This document shows, piece by piece, positions 11,414-22,559 of a stretch of 64,000 nt of DNA. The position numbers and the translations under genes were made by a program. Numbering within the stretch: position 1 is the first letter of the stretch; each line of letters opens with the position of its first letter. Source of the stretch: Dipteris shenzhenensis (taxonomy: Eukaryota; Polypodiophyta; Polypodiopsida; Gleicheniales); the NCBI GenBank assembly GCA_047967505.1, contig CM106538.1; one strand, given 5' to 3'. A model generated the notes under the pieces. The model worked only from the letters and a program-made list of their open reading frames with translations. It had not been told where the DNA came from and did no database searches.

Positions 11414-12320
11414 GAATGCCTCATTGTGGTTATGTTTTATTTCTCGCATTCTCATGTCTGCTGCCACGAATGTGTTTAGTCCCACGAGCGAGACCTCATC
11501 GATGAGACCACTACCTCCACGTTTTTGTATAGTGTAGATAGTTGTTGCAGCTTGTCCCCACCCAGGGTTGTGTAAGAACTGGTTAGTAGTGGCAGATGTA
11601 GTGCCGTGTGGATGTTGTTTCCTCCGATTCCCCTTGTTACTTTTCCTATGTAGGTAAGTAGCAAGGCCCTTGCAAGCTCTGGATTGTTTGTGTCCTTGTG
11701 GATGTAAATCATTGCAGTGCTTGTACAATGAGCATCAAAGTGAACATTTTTCCGGACCCTACGTTTCCTATTAAGAACAACTAGAGTTTTCACTTGGGGC
11801 TATTCCTTTTTTTAGCATGATATTGTCTAGTATGGCTCGTTGCTCTATGTTTGTTTGGCGGAGCATGTGGTAGTACTGCACATTCGGGAGGACGACGTGC
11901 GTTGGGCTTTGTGTGACGAGAACTCCTCCTTTTATGGCATGTTTTTCCCTTACTTCGTCTTGGAAATCAAACCCGTTAAATTTATTTGATGCACCACTTT
12001 GTTGGGTCATTGACATTCTCGTGCTTACTGCATTGCATGAGTTGGTTTCCATAGATGAGGTCATTTTGTTGAACATTTCCTCGTTGGTGCTGATTGTCAC
12101 GATGTTTGCATTGCACACGTCATGCCACGCTTCGTATGTTTCGCCCAGGCAATGCTCTATATTCAAGAATGGCAGGGATAACAGGCACTGCTCTTGAAAG
12201 TGTTCTTTTGGATTGCTGTGCTTGTTGTAGCTGTTGTAGCATATTACTCTCGGGTTTTTCCTTGCCTTTGTAACTCCTTGCTTTACTAAGTAATTGCTGT
12301 GGCGAAGCTGGCAAGGCAAG
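11414..12320 (-). pseudogene. Helentron Pif1-like helicase, N-terminal half, decayed
   Basis: This continues the Rep open reading frames. It contains the Helitron inter-domain blocks (CYNSYNKHSNPKEHFQEQ, LLSLPFLNIE), a TNIEQRAILDNIM segment, and the Walker A loop GNVGSGKM at 11768-11745, where the lysine is kept but the usual Thr/Ser is Met. GGNNIHTALHLPL follows, then a Walker B region IDEVSLVG and MRMREIKHNHNEAF. Similarity stops exactly where the chromovirus LTR ends at 11413. The parts lie in different frames because of indels. The remaining helicase motifs reappear beyond the chromovirus at 7380 and below. Confidence 0.82.
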
Positions 12321-12489
12321 TGTTGGAAAACATGTCTAGAAAGAAGATGTCAGTGCTTGTTGGCTCCATTCTTTGTAAGTCTGCCTTCCTTTTTAGTAGC
12401 AATGTACAGTCCTCTGACTTGCTTGTGTTGTGGCTGTAGAAAGGGGTAGGGATAGGCAAAGGTAAACTGCTTGTTGTGCGCTAAGGTGT

Positions 12490-13590
12490 TAGGTGTTAAG
12501 TATCGCATTTTCCAAAGTTTCTCAGCCTTTCACTGGCCAGTCCTCCTATCTGAATGCTCTCTGTGATCACTGCTTTCACAGCTTCGTGTGTCTCCTTATC
12601 AATTTTGGCCATGTAGGAAGTACAATACGAGGCTACTCCGAGGGGGTTTAGCACGAACTGGATGTCTGTGTTTGCCTCCCAAAGCTCTGTCAAGGTCTTG
12701 TTGAAATTGTTTGTGTATATGTCCTTGGGTTCTCTTTTTAAGAAGACTATAGGCTGGTGTATGCTTGAGCATAGGGCTATTACGTACTCTCACTCTAACA
12801 TACATGTTTTCCCGAGAAATGTTTGCAAATCCAAAGACATTGTGCCTTCTTGCGAAAGCATATTTGATATTGTCTTGTAGTGTTTCTTGGCATCTGCTCA
12901 CTCTAGCTTTGCTTGCACTGGGTGCAGAATTTGTGTGTTCTTCGTGGGTGGACACGGGAAGTTGAACCTGCAATGACGATTCTTCTTGCCACATGTCTTC
13001 CTGTGTTTATGTGTTTGAATGTCTCTGAGTGGTTCTGGTAGTCTCAAGCTATCTGCCAATATGTGTTGGTCTGTGAATGCGATAATGTCCTCGTCACTGC
13101 TCTTTCCTAGAGTAGGGGCGTTGTCAACCCATAGCAAGTCATGGTCATGTTGGCTGCCCCTGTTTTGGAACTCTATCATGAAAAAGAAGTCCTTCATGAG
13201 CCCCAGTATTGTCTGGTCTTGACGAATCAATGTTTTGTGCTTGGAAATTGTGGGTGTAGTATCGAGTTGTGGTGACTGGGTCAGACCTCAACATTTGTTG
13301 GATCCTTGCAGGGTGGTTTTGGTTTCTTGGGAAAACTACTTCATCGCTTATTTCCTCTACGCATACTGTCAAATGGGGCCCATCTTTTCTCAGTTGCTGC
13401 CGATAGTGTCACAAAAAAGGTTGGCGGCCCAAGTTGGTACAGCATTGCGAACACGTTTTGCTTGAGTTTGTGCTTGTAGTTCGCAGACGTTCGTAAACAT
13501 TTGAAATCCTTGTAGCCTATGTCAGATTGTAGAAGACGCTCAATGTTTGTGTACATCATCGCCACCCCCGCTTGAAGCCTCATTCCTTAC
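12490..13590 (-). pseudogene. Helentron Rep (HUH rolling-circle replication initiator) domain, decayed
   Basis: The Rep domain nicks and joins single-stranded DNA during rolling-circle transposition. Visible blocks, reading down the minus strand, are GPPTFFVTLSAA (near 13440), EFQNRGSQHDHDLLWVDNAP with the two-histidine motif H-D-H at 13149-13141, a CRFNFPCPP block, and FVLNPLGVASYCTSYMAK with candidate catalytic tyrosines at 12627-12625 and 12615-12613 and the following lysine at 12606-12604. Several frameshifts separate the blocks, so no full protein can be made. The order and spacing match Helitron Rep proteins. Assignment as Helitron superfamily is confident. Confidence 0.85.
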
Positions 13591-13811
13591 AGTTGTCCCT
13601 TATGTAGCCAGACCCAACAAGCGGATAGCACCTGGTGAACGAAAATTTTTATGGTTTTGAAGAAGCACCTCCGAACACGCTCCCTATGGAGAGGCCTCTA
13701 GTTTAGATCCCATCCTCACCTATGGGCCCCGCCTCCTACTATTCTTTCTTGTGCACTTGTGAATGTTATTGCTCTCCATGCTAGTTCAAATCCCCTCCAA
13801 AGGAACAACCC

Positions 13812-15060
13812 ATGGGATTTACAACAAAGTGGGAGGGGGGATGGAGAGGGAACCGCTTGCCAAACAAGGGTAAGCCCTCAACACCTCGGGAGATGCACGC
13901 CCAAGAGGCAATGCTCCCTAACTTGAGAAATGGCCTACAGAAAGTGAAAGGGGTGCACAGCTTAGATCAACTAGCTGCAAAGAGGGTGACATTAGCTATG
14001 TTGGTGTCCCCTAAAACAAAGGAGAAATGGCTTGGGTGCACAATGTCAAAGATGTTGTCAATCAAAAGGACCAACATGGTGGATGCAGGCACTGTGTACT
14101 GCAATTTAATTCGCTATAGCTCTCTCCTTAAGTGCTAGACTCTATTATCACCAAGTCTGCCATTCACCTTTCCACTACTGACAGAAACTCTACAAACTTC
14201 TTTTAACAAATGGATGTTCATGTCTGTGTGTATATGTGTGAGGACACAAGTTTTTACAATGGTTCGAACCTTCTCACACACGTTCGTCCCCCAGCTGCAA
14301 GAAGTACTGGAAGTAGATTCATTTTACATAATTGAGGGGGCCTCCATTGCAAAAAGGGTTGTAGGAAAAGGTGGCACTTCCTATGTCTCACTTCGAGTGG
14401 ATGCTATGACAACAGTGATCAAGGGGGAGCCCTTCAATGGCAACCTATCGTTCGTGCCAAAGAAACCAATACGTGACCGCACCTTGGGTAGCGAACCAAG
14501 TTGAGACCACAAGAGCATCATTTGTCACTTTAATGGGCACAATTGCTTTTGTAATTGTGAACATAGGCTTGGATGGCCCCCCCATAGACCAAATCATCAT
14601 TGCAGATGGTCCTAACCCTGAAGACCGCACCACGATAAGATGACATTCAAAAATCCCTCGAAGACCCGATAGCATTATACAAAGGGCGTCACTACAACTA
14701 TCTCTAACATGAACCCTTATTTGCATGAATTTCAAAAGACCTTCCAACAAGATCAAAGAATCAATTGTAGAAGCAATACGGGGATGTCTACTCACCAATA
14801 CGTACATGGATGCTGTCCGAGAAAGCTATTGTCCAGTTTCATGAAGATGGGTTGCACCTGGGAACTCCTTTTTGCAACAATTCGAAATACATTTCTCTCA
14901 CCTGGCTTTCCAAAATCAATCACGCCTTTGGACTCCTCGATGAGACGTTCTGTGTTGGCAATGGGAGTTCTGCCCATGACATTGTACTCTTCACAGTGTT
15001 TGCTATTGAAAACTGACTACGACCATTATTGTAGGTATGGGTGTAGCAGATAATTACTGC
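13812..15060 (+). repeat. Unrecognised degenerate coding repeat
   Basis: Several overlapping frames look protein-like but match nothing I can name. The first (13812-14138) ends in VKGVHSLDQLAAKRVTLAML and EKWLGCTMSKMLSIKRTN; a diverged second copy of this part lies at 18480-18700. Further on, a block around 14437-14640 reads APWVANQVETTRASFVTL and IVNIGLDGPPID, and 14810-15016 reads LSKINHAFGLLDETF. Frames change between the blocks, so this is probably a decayed gene of a repeat family; the coding strand is not certain. Confidence 0.4.
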
Positions 15061-18060
15061 TCTCTTGTAGAGATTAGAGCATAGACTTCTTCCATATCTT
15101 TGCCATGCAGAGAGTGAAAACGTTCACTGACCTCTTCAAGGGGCTATTCAACCGATCTCTCTTGCAAGACATCTTTTGCACTCATAGCGAAACCCAAAAA
15201 TGATATGTTGTCTCAAAAGTTAGTAGTGATGGCACCAATGCAACCATTTTCTCTCAAAATATGATATATGGCTTCTAGGTAGCGAGATGGAAGTTGACAT
15301 TTGAAACAATACTACACATGAGTCTTGAGAACATAGTGTATCATGTAGACAACTACCTTTGAAAATTCATGCATGCACAGGAGCACTATTTAAGGTGCCA
15401 AAAGACATAAATAGAGTGATGAAGGTGCAAATGAAGCAATCACTAGCTGATGATTGCAAATGGCTCGCCAATTTCCAAGCTGATGAGTGAACAGTATGTG
15501 GGTTCTAATGTTCGCTACAACAAAAGCTAGCAAAGTCTAGGACGATCATCTCTCAAGAGCTCACCGTGCTCATAGGACCTTCACCTACAAGACTTGGCAT
15601 GGGAGTGGCTACTAGAACTGCTTCAAATCAACACTCGAGCTCGGTAGCAATGTCAACGATAGAAGACTTGGCAAACTTCAGTGAAGGTCCTACGAGCATT
15701 CAATATCAGTTGGACTGTGAGAATGTAGAGAGAGGAGAAGTTTGAATGAAGGTGGAGAGAGAGAGAGAGAGAGAGAATCATATCTAATTGCACATCTTTT
15801 CAATGAGCAAATTCCAACATTCACCATTCTAGAGGGCAGATAATCAATCTTTCCTTGCAATGATAAGTGAAACAGGAATAGAAACATTAGCAACATCATG
15901 CATTGGGGAGGTCACTTTGTCTCCCTCGATCTTTGGACACTTCTCTCCAATTTTTACAAGTTCTATAACAATTCAAAAGAAAGAGTAAGGAAATGTTGAA
16001 AAAGACATTTGAATAGAAGGTAGAAGTGAAACAAAAATGGAAAACATTCAGAACCTTGGTGGAAATTTTCAGAGTCGGTATCCATAGACTCATTGGAAAC
16101 TTGAACCTCTTCCATCACTCAAATGATCTGTGTATAGGCACTTGCACAATTTAAAGCCAACAAGCTAGAACTACAAGAAGCTCCACTTTATATGGCTTGA
16201 ATTTAATGTATATTAAGATTTCAAGATGCATAAGTTCCTTGCATTGGGCTTACCTCCTTAATGCCCATCTGATAACCATGCCAAAAACACAATCGATGCT
16301 TCTAATCACTCCTAAACAAAGGACGTGAATCGTTGTACAGAATATCATACATGCATGAAAACCCACATAAAGCCACAAAATCTTCATTGGAACCCAAGCA
16401 ATATCAGATGTAGGAAGCTCTTCCCCATTTTATGCACCATGGTCTCTCACTCACCATAAGAACATGCGTAAAAAAAAGAGAGGGCTAGTTAAGTACACCC
16501 ATAACTTCGTAGGATTTTAGTGTAAATGTGTTATGAAAATGGAGCTCTACATATTCAATTGATGAATAGGAAGCTATTCCCCTTTAAAAACTTGAAATAA
16601 CAAAATTTTGAACATTAGAAAATGCAAAAAAATAAAAATAAATTAAAATAAAGAATGCACATTCATACATATGCATGGGAGATGTGGGACACGTCCTCTT
16701 CAGTTATATATAAAATAAGAGATTGTGCCCCTCTCTCGTCAACTTTTGTTTTTAGCAATGTTTTTTTCTTGGCTTTATGTTTCACTTTAGGGCCGACGCA
16801 TGATTGTGTGTAGCAATTTTTTGTAATATCTAGGCAATATATTGCATATGGTTAACTCGCTTGACTCGTAGCTAATGATTTTCTCAATGGGATTTCATAA
16901 ACTTTCTATATCAAAACTAATCTACACATTGTGAACTTGAATTTAAGATTAAAACATTGCACAATTGGCTTCTTTTATGGGATCATTAAACTATTTCAAA
17001 AACTATTATGCTATGAAGCATAAGTTTTGGACTATATAGGATATCCAAAATATTTTTAAAACATCCTATAATTGTTCTACATATATATGGAAGTAATTGT
17101 CTATTTAAAGTGCATTGGTTGAGCTTCCCCCAAATCAAAGGACCAATTGATAAGCTTTGATATGGTTTAGGGGTGTCCAATGCTATGCTACAATTGTGTG
17201 CATATAGCTAAGGGCACACTCAATAACTTTTCTCATTTGGCTGGAAAGACAAAGTTTTTGTAAAAAAGCACTCTATACTTATTGAGCTACTACATGGTGG
17301 TCTTAAAACTTTGATATTTGTTGATGTTTTTAGCTTAATTCACCCATAATGGATGCACTAGAAAAATCTAAATTCATACATGTGCAATGTTCTTTGAATA
17401 AATCCAATAGTATTTATCAATTTTCATTGGTTTCCACTCAATTCTTGCAGTGAGGCCCATAAGTATGTCAAAGGTGGTTCCATTTCTTAATCCACAACAT
17501 GAAACCCGCAAGTGGGAAATTTTGCCTTTTGCTTTGTTCAGCCATTTTGGGCCTCTTTGTATTCATTTATGGGGCACAAGTTGGTGATGGTACAGTTAGA
17601 GGTGGCAAAACACTACACTGATTTTTTCCAAATATTTGACATCTCTCACTTTTGCATTCAAATTTCACTTCTTTGGCATTGATAAATCCAAATAAAGTAC
17701 ATAACTATGTCTTGCCTTGTCAGCTGTAAGACGTGACCTATGCAAAACATTCTTTGTCATGCTATATTCCAATTCTATTGGCTTCTTCCCATCTATGATT
17801 GTCTCTTGTAGGCTTTCTTCTTCCTTTTGGGAAAAAAAAATCATTGTTGTAACTCTCTTGGCCTCTCACCATCCGTGCACCTATCCCTTTCATGGACACT
17901 CCCCCTCATGTTCTCCATGCTCCTTAGGCTCTCTTGGTATGTGCACAAGTTTTGATTCCTACTACAAAGCTTTAGGTTAGTCCTTATTTCCATTTAAAAG
18001 CTAGCTGGTCTAACATAAATTGTTTCTCATTTCTTTTTTGCATTCTTTATTTAAAATAAG
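15061..18060. other. AT-rich spacer, nothing recognised
   Basis: No ORF longer than about 90 codons and no protein motif recognised on either strand. A short (GA)n tract lies at about 15757-15777. An A-rich segment lies at 16490-16670. It may be old, unrecognisable repeat sequence. Confidence 0.4.
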
Positions 18061-18086
18061 GTACCACATGGTTTGATGCAATTGTC

Positions 18087-18732
18087 ATGAGTTGCAAGAG
18101 AACTAGACAGAGGTTGCGAGATAGGAAAGTTGGTATACCCAATCAAGGAAAGAGGAGAAGGTTGAAGGCCATGGAAATTGATGATACAATATGTAAGCAA
18201 CAATGGAAAACACTTTTACAACAAATCAAAAGGGAGAGACAAAAGGAGGAAAAGTTCCTCCTCATACAATAGCTAGCAATGAAGGTAATAGATGCACCCA
18301 TTTGAGCAGTGCCATCAAAATGGAAGAATAAGAGCTATAGTCTTACAATTGGTAGAAGCATTCAAGGTAGCAACATTAGGTCATTTGAGGGAGTACCAAG
18401 CTAATGTCCTCATAAACTTTACCCTACTCTTGATGACTCATCAAGTGTCCACTCTTCCAATGCCTCAAGAGTTGCATGCCTAAGAGACCAAACTCTGTAG
18501 CTTGAGATATAGCCTTAGTAATGTGAAAGAGGTGCATAGCTTAGCTCAACTAGCTATAAAAAGTGTGACATCAACTATGTTATTCTCCTCTCAACTAAAT
18601 GCAGAATGGCTTGGGTGCACAACGCCAAATATGATGTCCATTAGAAGGATGAGTGTGATTCCCCCAAGGCAGTCAACTCTTTACAAACCCAAAAAACACA
18701 TGCAAGCACATAGATATTTGAAACACCCATGA
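18087..18732 (+). repeat. Second copy of the unrecognised coding repeat, with a basic upstream ORF
   Basis: A Lys/Arg-rich ORF (18087-18269) is followed, after a stop and frame change, by a segment ending in KEVHSLAQLAIKSVTSTML and EWLGCTTPNMMSIRRMSV (18530-18660). The latter aligns residue for residue with the copy at 13930-14080. A stop (TAA, about 18481) replaces a CAA Gln codon in the other copy. Function unknown; the basic N-terminal part could be nucleic-acid binding, which is inference only. Confidence 0.4.
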
Positions 18733-18793
18733 ATTTAAAATGTTATGTCTTTTTGTATGATTGTTTACCCCTCTTCCATACATATACAAGTTG

Positions 18794-19087
18794 TAATTTG
18801 GAAATTAAAAGCCCCCTTCATACATGTACATACCATTATTATATTTGGTAAGTATCTTTCAAACCCCTTCCTATCTATAAATGATCCATAAGTCCCCCAA
18901 ATTAAAAAATACATTTCCTTTAATGAACCTATCATCATAATTTGGAAATTAAAAGTCGAATATAATTATGTACATACCATAATTATATTCGGTAAGTATC
19001 TTTCAAATCCCTTCCTATCTCTATAAATAGCCCATTAGTCCCCCAAATTTAAAAATCCATTTCTTTAAATGAACCTATCATCACACA
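18794..19087. repeat. Tandem duplication, two ~144-bp units
   Basis: The unit starting TAATTTGGAAATTAAAAG at 18794 recurs at 18938 and extends to about 19087, with small differences. Both copies carry GGTAAGTATCTTTCAAA, CCCTTCCTATCT and a TCCCCCAAATT block. Confidence 0.85.
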
Positions 19088-19399
19088 TTTGGTACTAAGT
19101 GGCCCCCCACTAGAGTGATTCCAATGATTGGCCATTGAGTGGAAGTGATGCAGTCCGATGAGAGAAGCATGTGGACATCAACTAAATGCAATAAAAGGAG
19201 AGACGGCCTAAGTGAGGAAGTCATCTCTACTTGACATTGTTTTGGCACAATAACACAAGAGTTTCTCTAAATAAGAAGAACATATGTAGGGTGTAGAGGG
19301 GACACTAGTAGTACGATGAGCACATCATATACATGCTTAACATAATTCATGTCAATAGAGTTGTTTGTTTTCTCACAAATCATTATGCTAGTTAATTTC

Positions 19400-19658
19400 C
19401 ATTTGCATCCTATGAAATTTGCGACGACAGGTGGGGAGAAGAGAGAGGTAGTGAGAGAGAGAGAGAGAGAGAGAGATGATGTATTATTTTGCAACCTGTG
19501 GTTGAAGTATCAACCATCGTGCTAGTTGTGTCTATTACTAAATCATTGTACTAGTTAAAATAACAATCATCATGCTGGTTGTGTCTGTTGCTCTCTTTTT
19601 TTCTCCCAAATCATTATGTTGGTTAATTGTCATTATATCTTATGAAATTTGGGAGGGG

Positions 19659-19692
<34 letters not shown>

Positions 19693-21476
19693 TTTGGGCA
19701 AGTGACCAGCACTGTGGTTGAAATAACAAGCACCATGCTAGTTGTAGCCATAGTGCTAGTTGTAGGCATTGTGAGCATCTAGCGCAAGGATCTATGCAAC
19801 CATCATTAGTGTCTAGCATGGGCATTGTGAGTATCTAGGGTGGGCATCATGAGCATCTAGGGTGGGGATCTATGCAGCCTAACTTGAATAATTTTATACT
19901 TGCATTGCCTTATTAAAATCTTCACATCAAGCAAGGCTCACCATCATCACCCATTTTTTAAATTTTGTTTCCCTGTAAAATACTTGCTTGAAGCAATTTA
20001 ATTAGTTCATTACATGATTGGGTGTAGCCACATGTATCTATACTCAAATAGTATGATATATAGCAAGTTTAGTAGGAACATACAATATGCTACATAGCTT
20101 ATACAATGTGGTGATGGCACACTCCCAATCCTAGCACACAAAAAGAAATCCACAACAAAGACACAATGGCAAATGGCTTATCTTGCACGTTAACTTTTAA
20201 TAAAACTATAATAGATTGTTCCTAGGACACTTTGCCATGTCCAAGGAAATAAGAGCAAGAGGAAAAGAGGATTACAAGGAAAGTGGTTGTCTCTAAAATA
20301 TTATGGGAGATATCTATAATTCCATCACACAAGGGTAAGCAATGCAAGTTATTTTCCATTAAGCCTAGGTTGAATGCTTTTTCATGTACTATAGATGTTG
20401 CTTACCACTGTTTAATGCTAGTTACCAATCTGACTATGTATAATCATGGCTAGTAAATTGATATTATCCCATGCTTTTATACTATGGGCCAATGCATGAT
20501 TGGATGTAGCCATTTTTTATGAATTTGAGGGCAATGATGGTGAACCTTGATTCATGCCATTTGTTTCCACTATGAGTGTCTAGTTGGGGATCTATGTACC
20601 CTAACATGAGCAATTTGAAGCTTCATACATTTCTTTTAATTTGTTGCTCTACTAAAATCTTCACATGAAGCAAGGCTTACAATCATCCATTCTTTATTTT
20701 TTTGTCCTCTAAAATCTTCATATGAAGAAGTCTTGAGCACCTTCATCATTGGTTCTATTAATTTTGTTGCCCTACTAAAATCTTTACACGAAGCAAGACT
20801 CACCATCATCATCCTTCTTATTTGTTGCCCTCTAAATTTTTCAACTGGATCAAGGCTCATTGGTTTTGATCATTTTGGTGCCCTACTAAAATCTTCAAAT
20901 GAAGCAAGGCTCACCATCATCATGAGGCTTAGATACCCATAGTGTAGTCTTATATGCATTGTTATTAGTGATTCTACAATGCTCATTAGGATGTGCTACA
21001 TGTTGGCATTGAGAGAGGATGTTGAATCCTCTAGTGTAACATAAAAAAGACATTGAACGTGTGTGCGCACTTGGCAAAGCATGCGAGGGCTAATTGATTT
21101 AGTGTGTATCACAATCTAGTTGAGGACCTATGTATTTTAACCTGAACAATTTGAAACTTGCAAGTGACTAGGCCGGTAATTGTATCTGCTACCATCTTTT
21201 TTCGTCCCAAATCATTATATTGGCTAAATATTGTTTACATCTTATGAAATTTGGGGGAAAGAGACAAAGAGAGAGAGAGACAGACAGAGACAGAGAGACA
21301 GAGATAGAGATAGAGACAGAGATAAAGACAAAGAGAGAGACACTTAGAGAGAGACAGAGAGACTAGCATGATCGTTGATATAACAACCATGGTGTTGGTT
21401 GTAACTTGTAGTTGCTATGCTACTTATACCTATTGCTATTATGCTGGTTAATGTTCATTTTTGCATATTATGAAAG

Positions 21477-21520
<44 letters not shown>

Positions 21521-21649
21521 TGATATTCTTTTGCAAAAATTGCAGCACGAGGGTTGAAACAACAATTAATCTGCTGCTTGCAACCACTTCAATAGTTGTG
21601 TCTTATGCTATTATGCTAGTTGATTTTCATTGGCATCTTATGAAATTTG

Positions 21650-21685
<36 letters not shown>

Positions 21686-22001
21686 TAATATTATTTCACA
21701 AGTGACCAACTTGGGGTTTGAAATAACCACCACCATGCTAGTTGCAGCCATTATGCTAGTTTTGTGTCCTATTGCTATTACGCTAGTTAATATTTTAGTT
21801 GCATATTATGCCACTATTAAGTTGGTTAATTTTCAATTTCTTATTATAAAATTGGGGTAGAGAGAGAGAGAGAGAGGTTAATTTACAAGTCGTCAATTCA
21901 GCAGTTGAAATAATAGTCATCATATTGGTTGCCGCCACTATGCTAGTTGTGTGTGCTACTCTTATGATAGTTAATTTTCATGTGCATATTATGAAAATGA
22001 G

Positions 22002-22068
<67 letters not shown>

Positions 22069-22070
22069 AT
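19400..22070. repeat. Higher-order repeat of (GA)n tracts with conserved flanks
   Basis: At least seven GA tracts lie at about 19451-19476, 19658-19686, 21266-21364 (imperfect), 21477-21518, 21650-21687, 21859-21877 and 22002-22066. Most are preceded by a block resembling GTTAATTTTCATTTGCAT and TTATGAAATTTGG. Most are followed by a block resembling GGTTGAAATAACAA, then CACCATGCTAGTTG. The GA tract is thus part of a larger unit of roughly 140-220 bp that has been copied in tandem; 19.7-21.2 kb interrupts the array. Confidence 0.8.
20630..20925. repeat. Degenerate ~60-bp tandem repeat inside the GA array
   Basis: Copies of a unit resembling TGCCCTACTAAAATCTTCA, then GAAGCAAGGCTCACCATCAT, occur at about 20640, 20705, 20768, 20824 and 20879. 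A further isolated copy lies near 19906. They separate the two halves of the GA-tract array. Confidence 0.75.
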
Positions 22071-22559
22071 TTTAAAGGTGACTATCATAGTGGTTGACAT
22101 AATAACAACTATGCTAGTTGAAACCACCATGTTAGTTACAAGTTGCAAACACCATGCTAGTTGTGTCTATTGCATAGGTTTTCCATATACTCTTTATAGT
22201 TTTGTGGATGAGCAAAATGAGCTATACCTAATATTTATGGCTAAGAACCCTAACATAAGGATTAGAGGAGCTTTAAGCATTGCAAACCCTAGTATGTGAA
22301 GAGATTCAAAGATAAGAATGTGTGTTGCTATAAAATACACATAGACTTTAACTTATCCTGAAATGCTTTGAATGACTCGAGATGTGGTCATACTAGAGCA
22401 TTCCTTCATGGAGATAAATGCCCATATCATTAATCTTAGGTAAATGTTTTGTCTATCTGTCTCTTGGATCCTCCTCATGTGCAAGGTGGCAAAATTTGAC
22501 ACTCTATGCTCTGTGTGGAAACTAGTGATTTGTGCAAAGGGAAACTCTAAGTGGCACAC

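Larger units (their letters stand above)
6340..13600 (-). mobile_element. Helentron-type Helitron relic (Rep, helicase, endonuclease), split by a chromovirus
   Basis: On the minus strand, rolling-circle transposon domains appear in order from 13590 down to 6340: HUH Rep, Pif1-like helicase motifs, and an endonuclease/exonuclease/phosphatase domain. A linked endonuclease is the known hallmark of Helentrons (Helitron2) as opposed to canonical plant Helitrons. The frame is broken many times. A plus-strand Ty3/gypsy chromovirus (7380-11413) sits inside the helicase. The terminal hairpin and short terminal repeats were not resolved, so the outer limits are domain limits only. Confidence 0.8.

Noticed and set aside
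19400-22070. Possible CRISPR-like or telomeric array
   Set aside because: Units are variable in length, built on (GA)n, without fixed short repeats and unique spacers, and no telomere motif is present.
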